Assembly (NCBI GenBank): GCA_018224505.1
Contig: JAGTVD010000146.1
Span: 1-5,469 of the forward strand
Reading direction: 5' to 3'
DNA length: 5,469 nt
Source: Desulfatitalea sp.
GTDB lineage: Bacteria > Desulfobacterota > Desulfobacteria > Desulfobacterales > Desulfosarcinaceae
In this document: positions 1 to 4,833 of the stretch, in pieces
Position numbering within the stretch: the stretch's first letter is position 1
How the letters are laid out: every line of letters begins with the position of its first letter
Program-made: the position numbers and the translations under genes
The notes under the pieces: model-generated
Database searches by the model: none
What the model saw: only the letters and a program-made list of their open reading frames with translations
What the model was told of the DNA's origin: nothing

Positions 1-2012
1 GGTTGGGGGCGGTTGCCCAGGATGTGGCTCAGGTGGTTGCCGTAGGCGACAATGGCGACCAGTCGCCGGCCGTCGGCGGCGTCGGCCCATCGATGGTGGT
101 CGCGGGTACAGCCGCCCACCGGTTCGGGCATGTGCCACTTTTCCATCAGCCGGTGGCCGAGCAGTGCATGGTCCACCCCCAGAACCTGGGTTTCGGCCTC
201 GCAGTCGCTGAGGGTGGCGGCGATTTTGACCTGCTGGACCTTTTTGTACTGCGCTTCATCCAGCATCAAGATCACCAGCTTGCCGATGTCGTGCATGATA
301 CCGGCGATAAAAGCCTGCTCGGGATCCGCGCCGCCGACCACGGCGGCAACGCGCCGGGCGGCCAAGCCGCACTCCAGCGAGTGCTGCCACAAGGCGGGTC
401 CCCAGGCCCGCATGCCCTTGCTGTCCTTGACAAAATATCCGCGCGTGGAAGCGGCCAAAACCAGGCTCTTGGTGGTTTTGGCACCCAACCGGGTGAGGGC
501 CTGGCGCAACGTGCCCACCTTCTGCAATCCGCCGTAAAGGGCCGAGTTGCCCACTTTGATCATCTTGGCCACCAGGGCCTGGTCCTGGGCGATGGTCTGT
601 TCGATCTGGTCGATGGAAGCGTCGGGATCGCCCAGCAACTCCAGGGTCCGGGCCGCCAAGGCCGGCAGGGGCGGCAGATCCTCGATCTGCTCGACCAGGC
701 GCACCATGGCCGGCGCGCCTTTCGGGGACGGGTCGACCATGGGTTTTGCGGCCGCCGGTTGCGGTGGACCGGGCGTTGGTGCTGTAACCGCGGTGCCGGT
801 GGCCTTTCCCGCCGGTGTAACCATCCAGGAGAGCAGCTCCAGGTAGTGATGGGGGGAAAGGCCCTTGTACGCCGTTTCGGTGTACGCATAGAAAAACATG
901 GCCAACGGCGGTTGATCCAGAATGGGCAGCAAGGCACACTCCCCCGCATCCGGCACGGCGGCCAGGCCATCGATCAATGTTGAAGGGAAAACCTTGCCGA
1001 AAAAGCCGACCCCAGAGCGCAGAACGGCGGCGAAAACCGGATCCGCCCCAATGGCGCCCAATTCGCCTTTGCGGGATTGCTGTTGCATGGCGCCGTGCTG
1101 GTCGATGGTGATGGTCTTGCAGTGGATCACCTGCCCTTGCCGGGCCGTGAGAATCAAAATACCGCGGTAATATTTTTTGCAGAACCCGATCACCGCCTCC
1201 ACTTTTTTGAGCACGTCATTGGCCCGGATCAGGCTCTTGAGGGCGCGTTTGTAGGCGACAAAAATCGGATCGAGCTGGCCGTCGGACGGCGACGGGGCGC
1301 TGGTGGCACCATCGGGGACCGGCAGCAGATAAAAGGATCCATTTTCCAAATGCTTTTCCACGATCCGCAGCGCCGCGTGGCTGCCCATGGGGGCCAGGGC
1401 CAACAACCGTTGCACGGTCAGGGGCCGGGAGGCCAATCGGGCCAGGGACCGTTCGGCAGCGGACAGCTGTGCGGGAATGTCATCGGGGGTGCGCCACCCG
1501 ATGCCGCGCGCCAGGGTGATGATGGTTTTCTCGAAGTTGCGCCAATCATCGGCCTCGGACAGGGACTTGATGGAGATGGCGCCGGAATCGAGCCGGATGC
1601 CGGCGCCATCCGAATCCACGTGGGTATCGGTGAAGTGAAAGTTGCCGGCCTCCAGCAAAAACAGCTCCAGGAGTACCTCTTTGATGGCCGTTTCCAGAAT
1701 GGGCTTGATGGCTTCCAGCGGTACCAGGTCCAACTCGCCCAGGATCTGGCGCACCGCCATGCCGGTTTCGGACCGGATGCGCCGGATCCGCCCCTCGGTT
1801 CCGGCATCGATCTGTTTCTCACAGCGCAGCAGGCGCAACAGCTTGTCATCCCCGGCGGCCGATTGCGCATCGATCAGAAACCCGCCCTCGAAAGCGAGGG
1901 TCAACACCCGCTCGCCACCGGCCACCGACAGCACACCATCCAAGCTCAATTGCGACAAAAACATCAGCGCATCGGCCGGATGGTACTTGCTCAGATCCCC
2001 CTGGAAAATCAT
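1..2012 (-). CDS. DUF4388 (PATAN)-HDOD domain signalling protein, C-terminus cut by window edge
   Basis: Reading leftward from ATG at 2012, the frame is open for 670 codons to the edge with no stop. An in-frame TAG lies 15 codons upstream with no ATG between, so the start is well fixed; a GGGG a few bases before it is a weak ribosome site. Residues 1-150 look like DUF4388/PATAN: it opens MIFQGDLSKYHPADALMFLS, and a helical part follows with GELDLVPLEAIKPIL and the closing AGNFHF. Residues 155-230 resemble a winged helix. Residues 255-400 look GAF-like (RGILILTARQGQV, then GVGFFGKVFPS). Residues 400-435 are a Pro/Ala linker. From 439 (LVEQIEDLPPLP) an HDOD domain follows, with H544, the H574-D575 pair in GIMHDIGKLV, H615 and H639-H640. 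HDOD proteins are cytoplasmic signalling or scaffold factors, and most lack demonstrated phosphodiesterase activity. The ligand and partner are unknown. No convincing minus-strand promoter was found. Confidence 0.9.
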   Translation of the reverse strand, partial: MIFQGDLSKYHPADALMFLSQLSLDGVLSVAGGERVLTLAFEGGFLIDAQSAAGDDKLLRLLRCEKQIDAGTEGRIRRIRSETGMAVRQILGELDLVPLEAIKPILETAIKEVLLELFLLEAGNFHFTDTHVDSDGAGIRLDSGAISIKSLSEADDWRNFEKTIITLARGIGWRTPDDIPAQLSAAERSLARLASRPLTVQRLLALAPMGSHAALRIVEKHLENGSFYLLPVPDGATSAPSPSDGQLDPIFVAYKRALKSLIRANDVLKKVEAVIGFCKKYYRGILILTARQGQVIHCKTITIDQHGAMQQQSRKGELGAIGADPVFAAVLRSGVGFFGKVFPSTLIDGLAAVPDAGECALLPILDQPPLAMFFYAYTETAYKGLSPHHYLELLSWMVTPAGKATGTAVTAPTPGPPQPAAAKPMVDPSPKGAPAMVRLVEQIEDLPPLPALAARTLELLGDPDASIDQIEQTIAQDQALVAKMIKVGNSALYGGLQKVGTLRQALTRLGAKTTKSLVLAASTRGYFVKDSKGMRAWGPALWQHSLECGLAARRVAAVVGGADPEQAFIAGIMHDIGKLVILMLDEAQYKKVQQVKIAATLSDCEAETQVLGVDHALLGHRLMEKWHMPEPVGGCTRDHHRWADAADGRRLVAIVAYGNHLSHILGNRPQ

Positions 2013-2070
2013 AATCGCCCCATCGGATAATGGTCCCTGCCTGTCGCCAACCTTCTATCATTATTGCCAC

Positions 2071-2094
2071 AAAGGGCGGAAAGTTGAGCCCTTT
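2071..2094. repeat. 7-bp inverted repeat (hairpin) in the divergent intergenic region
   Basis: AAAGGGC (2071-2077) and GCCCTTT (2088-2094) pair perfectly around a 10-nt loop. On the plus strand the stem runs straight into more T residues (T at 2092-2096), so it resembles a short intrinsic terminator, but no plus-strand gene lies upstream of it. On the minus strand it would sit in the leader of the HDOD gene. It could insulate the two divergent genes or simply be a leader structure. The stem is seen; the role is not known. Confidence 0.35.
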
Positions 2095-2101
2095 TTCCTG
2101 C

Positions 2102-2113
2102 CGGCAATTGCCG
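2102..2113. promoter_or_regulatory. Perfect 12-bp palindrome, putative operator upstream of the hbd -35 box
   Basis: CGGCAATTGCCG is its own reverse complement and ends two bases before the -35 hexamer of the rightward promoter. A second CAATTG-centred palindrome lies 47 bp further on at the predicted transcription start. Paired, dyad-symmetric sites around a promoter suggest binding of a dimeric regulator. The regulator is unidentified and this is inference from position and symmetry. Confidence 0.4.
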
Positions 2114-2115
2114 CC

Positions 2116-2145
2116 TTGACCTTGAACCGCTTGTGGTGCTATAAA
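2116..2145 (+). promoter_or_regulatory. Sigma70-type promoter for the 3-hydroxybutyryl-CoA dehydrogenase gene
   Basis: The -35 element TTGACC (2116-2121) and -10 element TATAAA (2140-2145) are separated by 18 bp. A TG at 2137-2138, one base before the -10, gives an extended -10. Transcription would start near 2152, leaving a leader of about 140 nt before the ATG at 2295. Each hexamer matches consensus at 5 of 6 positions, so this is a strong candidate. Confidence 0.7.
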
Positions 2146-2148
2146 ACC

Positions 2149-2160
2149 GAGCAATTGTTC
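2149..2160. promoter_or_regulatory. Imperfect CAATTG-centred palindrome at the predicted transcription start, putative second operator
   Basis: GAGCAATTGTTC pairs at five of six dyad positions and shares the 7-mer GCAATTG with the palindrome at 2102-2113. It lies a few bases after the -10 box and over the predicted start site, where a bound protein would block initiation. The two dyad centres are 47 bp apart. Role inferred from position only. Confidence 0.35.
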
Positions 2161-2279
2161 GGATAGCTCATTCAGGTAATCGGCCATCGTGGGGAATGGC
2201 AAACGGATCGCTTCGCCACCCGCTGCCGCTGACCGGAATTTCTATGATTCGATGTCAAGCTTTCATACCACATCTTAAG

Positions 2280-2286
2280 AAGGAGG
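2280..2286 (+). promoter_or_regulatory. Ribosome-binding site deciding the start of the 3-hydroxybutyryl-CoA dehydrogenase
   Basis: AAGGAGG lies 8 nt before the ATG at 2295, an ideal match to the 16S anti-Shine-Dalgarno. It decides between this ATG and an in-frame ATG at 2196, which would add 33 residues that are not typical of the family. Confidence 0.85.
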
Positions 2287-2294
2287 AATGTACC

Positions 2295-3170
2295 ATGAAG
2301 ATTGATGATGTTAAAAACATCGCTGTGATCGGTGCCGGCAACATGGGCCACCAGATCGCCACCGCTTGCGCCATCCAGGGTTTCAAAGTGGCGGTCACCG
2401 ACGTCAAGGACGAGATCCTGAAAAAGGCCGAAGCGTTCGTGGACAAATATCTGCCCGGCCGCGTTGCCAAGGGAAAATTGACCCAGGAACAGGCCGACAA
2501 AGCCCGCGCCAACATCCGTTTCACCAACAGCATGCAGGATGCGGTCAAAGATGCCGATTATGTCATCGAAGCGGTGTTGGAGATCCTCGATCTGAAGCGT
2601 AAGATTTTTGCCGACCTGGACAAGATGACCCCGCCCCACGCCATCCTGGCCACCAACAGCTCGTTTATCGTCAGCTCCAAAATCGCCGACGCCACCAAGC
2701 GCCCGGAAAAAGTGGTGAACCTGCACTTTTTCAACCCGGCGCTGGTCATGAAACTGGTGGAAGTGGTCCAGGGCCCCCACACCTCCGATGAGACCATTGA
2801 AATCTCCATGGCGCTGTGCAACAAGTTGGAGAAGGTGCCTGTCCATCTGAAGAAGGAAGTGGACGGATTTCTGCTCAATCGCATTTTCCGCGCCATCAGC
2901 CGCGAAGCCATGTGGATCCTGGACATGGGCGTGGCCACGGTGGAAGATATCGACAAGGCATGCGTCTACGGCGCCGGCCATCCCATGGGACCGTTCCGCC
3001 TGAACGACCTGACCGGCATCGACCTGAGCTACATCATGGGCATGGAGAGCTTCCGGGCCACCGGCGACCGCGGCAACCTGCCCTCCCCCAGCCTGGTGGA
3101 AAAATACGTCAAGGGCGAATACGGCGAAAAGACCGGCAAGGGCTGGTACGACTACTCCAAAAAGAAATAA
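2295..3170 (+). CDS. hbd: 3-hydroxybutyryl-CoA (3-hydroxyacyl-CoA) dehydrogenase, NAD-dependent
   Basis: Cytoplasmic enzyme interconverting (S)-3-hydroxybutyryl-CoA and acetoacetyl-CoA with NAD(P)(H), in beta-oxidation or butyrate/crotonyl-CoA metabolism. The 291-aa length is normal for the stand-alone Hbd/PaaH type. The N-terminal Rossmann domain shows GAGNMG at 13-18 (GxGxxG); D36 at the end of the second strand (VAVTD) suggests NAD preference. Catalytic residues by family alignment are S123 (in TNSS), H144 (LHFFNP), E156 (KLVEVV) and N195 (GFLLNRIF); S-H and H-E spacings equal those of the characterised enzymes. The C-terminal helical dimerisation domain includes YGAGHPMGPFRLNDLTGID and ends in GKGWYDYS. 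The E-to-N interval is one residue longer than in the clostridial enzyme (KKEVDGF for the usual K-D-A-P-G-F). It has its own promoter and is followed by a terminator, so it is probably monocistronic. Acyl chain length preference cannot be read from sequence. Confidence 0.95.
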   Translation: MKIDDVKNIAVIGAGNMGHQIATACAIQGFKVAVTDVKDEILKKAEAFVDKYLPGRVAKGKLTQEQADKARANIRFTNSMQDAVKDADYVIEAVLEILDLKRKIFADLDKMTPPHAILATNSSFIVSSKIADATKRPEKVVNLHFFNPALVMKLVEVVQGPHTSDETIEISMALCNKLEKVPVHLKKEVDGFLLNRIFRAISREAMWILDMGVATVEDIDKACVYGAGHPMGPFRLNDLTGIDLSYIMGMESFRATGDRGNLPSPSLVEKYVKGEYGEKTGKGWYDYSKKK

Positions 3171-3203
3171 CAAAGCCCCTGATCACCCGCTGCAGCCTTT
3201 CGC

Positions 3204-3242
3204 AAACCGCCCGATCCAGACCCTGGACCGGGCGGTTTTTTT
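3204..3242 (+). terminator. Rho-independent terminator after hbd
   Basis: AAACCGCCCG (3204-3213) pairs with CGGGCGGTTT (3229-3238). Inside it, TCCAG (3215-3219) pairs with CTGGA (3223-3227), leaving a 3-nt loop and one A/C mismatch. The stem ends in a run of seven T (3236-3242). This is a long GC-rich intrinsic terminator 34 nt after the stop codon, and it should separate hbd from abfD transcription. Confidence 0.9.
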
Positions 3243-3286
3243 GCTGATAGAGGCGATGCCGCCCGCTTCCCTTCCGTTTCGCTTCC

Positions 3287-3316
3287 TTGACAGCCATCAC
3301 CGAATATCCTTATATT
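3287..3316 (+). promoter_or_regulatory. Sigma70-type promoter for the abfD-like gene
   Basis: A perfect -35 TTGACA (3287-3292) is followed after 18 bp by TATATT (3311-3316), or after 17 bp by TTATAT (3310-3315). The predicted start near 3323 gives a leader of about 65 nt to the ATG at 3388. It sits just past the hbd terminator, consistent with an independent transcription unit for abfD and the downstream reading frame. Confidence 0.7.
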
Positions 3317-3387
3317 GAGAACTTCGTTACCCATCCATGATCGCACATCGACCATCCTGAAAAAATGAAAGGGGCTTTGTAATTCCC

Positions 3388-4833
3388 ATGATGACCGCCG
3401 AACAATACGAGGCAAGTTTAAGGCGCTTGAAACTGGAAGTGTACATGTTTGGCAAGCGCGTCGAAAATGTGGTGGACGATCCCATCATCCGGCCCTCCAT
3501 GAACGCCGTGGCCCAGACCTATGCCCTGGCCCAGCGGCCGGAGCATGAAGATATCATGACCGCCACCTCCCACCTGACCGGCAAGCGTATCAACCGCTTT
3601 ACCCATATTCACCAGAACCGCGACGACCTGGTGAAAAAGAGCAAGATGGGACGGCTGCTGGGGCGGGCCACCGGCTGTTGTTTCCAACGTTGCGTGGGCA
3701 TGGATGCCCTCAACGCGTTGTCCATCGTCACCTACGACATCGACAAGGCCCATGACACCGAATACCAGCAGCGCTTCCTGCGTTATCTGACCTATGTCCA
3801 GGACAACGACCTGGTGTGCGACGGCGCCATGACCGACCCCAAAGGCAACCGCAGCCTGCCGCCCCACAAACAGGCCGACCCCGACCTCTACCTGCATGTG
3901 GTCGAAGAGCGCCCCGACGGTATTGTGGTGCGCGGCGCCAAGGCCCACCAGACCGGTGCCGTCAACTCCCACGAAATCATCGTCATGCCCACCATGGCCA
4001 TGCGCGAAGAGGACCGGGACTACGCCGTCTCCTTCGCCCTGCCCAGCGACGCCGAGGGCATCAAATACATCATGGGCCGCCAGTCCTGCGACACCCGCAA
4101 GCTCGAACAGGGGCTCATGGACCGCGGCAACCCCTTTTTCGGCGGCCACGAGGCCCTGGTGGTGTTCGATGATGTTTTCGTACCCTGGGAGCGGGTGTTC
4201 ATGTACAAGGAGCACGCCTTTGCCGGCAGCCTGGTGGAAAAGTTCGCCACCTATCACCGGCAAAGCTATGCCTGCAAGGTGGGCGTGGGCGATGTGCTCA
4301 TCGGCGCCTCCCAGACGGCGGCCGAATACAACGGCGCCGAACGGGCTTCCCACATCAAGGACAAAATCATCGAGATGAACCATCTCAACGAAACCCTCTA
4401 CTGCGGCTGCATCTCCTGCGCCAGCGAAGGGCACAAGGCATCCAGCGGGACCTATATCGTCGATCCGCTGCTGGCCAATGTGCACAAGCAGAACGTGACC
4501 CGGTTCCCCTACGAGATCGCCCGCCTGGCCCAGGACATCGCCGGCGGCCTGATGGTGACCATGCCCGCCGAGGCCGACTTCACATCGCCGCTGACCGGCC
4601 GGTGGCTGGACAAATACTACGCCGGCGACTGCACCGTGCCGACCGCGAACCGCATGCGGATCCTGCGCCTGATCGAGAACCTGACTCTGGGCACGGCCGC
4701 CGTGGGCTATCTGACCGAATCGATGCACGGCGCCGGCTCGCCCCAGGCCCAACGAATCATGATCTCCCGGCTGGCCAACATGGCCGAAAAGAAACGGGCG
4801 GCCAAAGCACTTTCCGGCATCGATGAAGCCTGA
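3388..4833 (+). CDS. abfD: 4-hydroxybutyryl-CoA dehydratase / vinylacetyl-CoA delta-isomerase family protein
   Basis: Family enzymes use FAD and a [4Fe-4S] cluster to dehydrate 4-hydroxybutyryl-CoA to crotonyl-CoA by a radical mechanism and to isomerise vinylacetyl-CoA; they are cytoplasmic and oxygen-sensitive. The 481-aa length fits (about 490 in Clostridium aminobutyricum). The fold is that of the 4-hydroxyphenylacetate 3-hydroxylase/acyl-CoA dehydrogenase group, but the cluster-type CxxxC is present: C98-F-Q-R-C102. Other matches are T189 in HQTGAVNSHE, E255 in GGHEALVVFDD, and H290...Y294..C296 in YHRQSYACK, corresponding to the ligands and catalytic Tyr of the clostridial enzyme. The interval from ligand His to ligand Cys is six here but seven there (His292, Cys299). 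The C-terminus carries TESMHGAGSPQAQR. Start: ATG at 3388 with a second ATG at 3391; the only Shine-Dalgarno-like run, AGGGG, ends 13 nt upstream, so initiation may be weak or regulated. The next frame overlaps the 3' end by 11 nt. Exact substrate is inferred from family. Confidence 0.9.
   Translation: MMTAEQYEASLRRLKLEVYMFGKRVENVVDDPIIRPSMNAVAQTYALAQRPEHEDIMTATSHLTGKRINRFTHIHQNRDDLVKKSKMGRLLGRATGCCFQRCVGMDALNALSIVTYDIDKAHDTEYQQRFLRYLTYVQDNDLVCDGAMTDPKGNRSLPPHKQADPDLYLHVVEERPDGIVVRGAKAHQTGAVNSHEIIVMPTMAMREEDRDYAVSFALPSDAEGIKYIMGRQSCDTRKLEQGLMDRGNPFFGGHEALVVFDDVFVPWERVFMYKEHAFAGSLVEKFATYHRQSYACKVGVGDVLIGASQTAAEYNGAERASHIKDKIIEMNHLNETLYCGCISCASEGHKASSGTYIVDPLLANVHKQNVTRFPYEIARLAQDIAGGLMVTMPAEADFTSPLTGRWLDKYYAGDCTVPTANRMRILRLIENLTLGTAAVGYLTESMHGAGSPQAQRIMISRLANMAEKKRAAKALSGIDEA

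Larger units (their letters stand above)
3170..3380. repeat. 11-bp inverted repeat spanning the hbd-abfD intergenic region
   Basis: ACAAAGCCCCT (3170-3180, starting at the last base of the hbd stop codon) is the exact reverse complement of AGGGGCTTTGT (3370-3380). The right arm contains the only plausible Shine-Dalgarno (AGGGG) of the abfD gene. A read-through transcript from hbd could fold and mask that site, whereas one started at the local promoter (about 3323) would lack the left arm. The repeat is seen; the regulatory idea is inference. Confidence 0.5.

Noticed and set aside
3..983. Long plus-strand frames at 3-983 and 1077-2030
   Set aside because: Both lie antisense to the DUF4388-HDOD gene, whose minus-strand frame is continuous for 670 codons with recognisable domains. 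The plus frames have Gln/Gly/His-rich shadow composition.
2013..2200. Promoter for the minus-strand HDOD gene
   Set aside because: Searching the reverse strand gave only weak, poorly spaced hexamers (for example an ATAATG with a poor -35) and no sigma54 GG-N10-GC pattern, so none is reported.
1846..2202. 118-codon minus-strand frame crossing the divergent intergenic region
   Set aside because: It overlaps the start of the HDOD gene in another frame and covers the palindromes and promoter; no family resemblance and no good ribosome site was seen.
2196..2294. Upstream in-frame ATG (2196) that would extend Hbd by 33 residues
   Set aside because: AAGGAGG sits 8 nt before the ATG at 2295, and the Rossmann strand starts within ten residues of that Met as is usual. 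The extra residues do not look like a conserved extension or a signal peptide.
2172..3173. 333-codon minus-strand frame opposite hbd
   Set aside because: Shadow of the hbd coding frame, low-complexity composition, no start signal; hbd on the plus strand has an ideal ribosome site and all family motifs.
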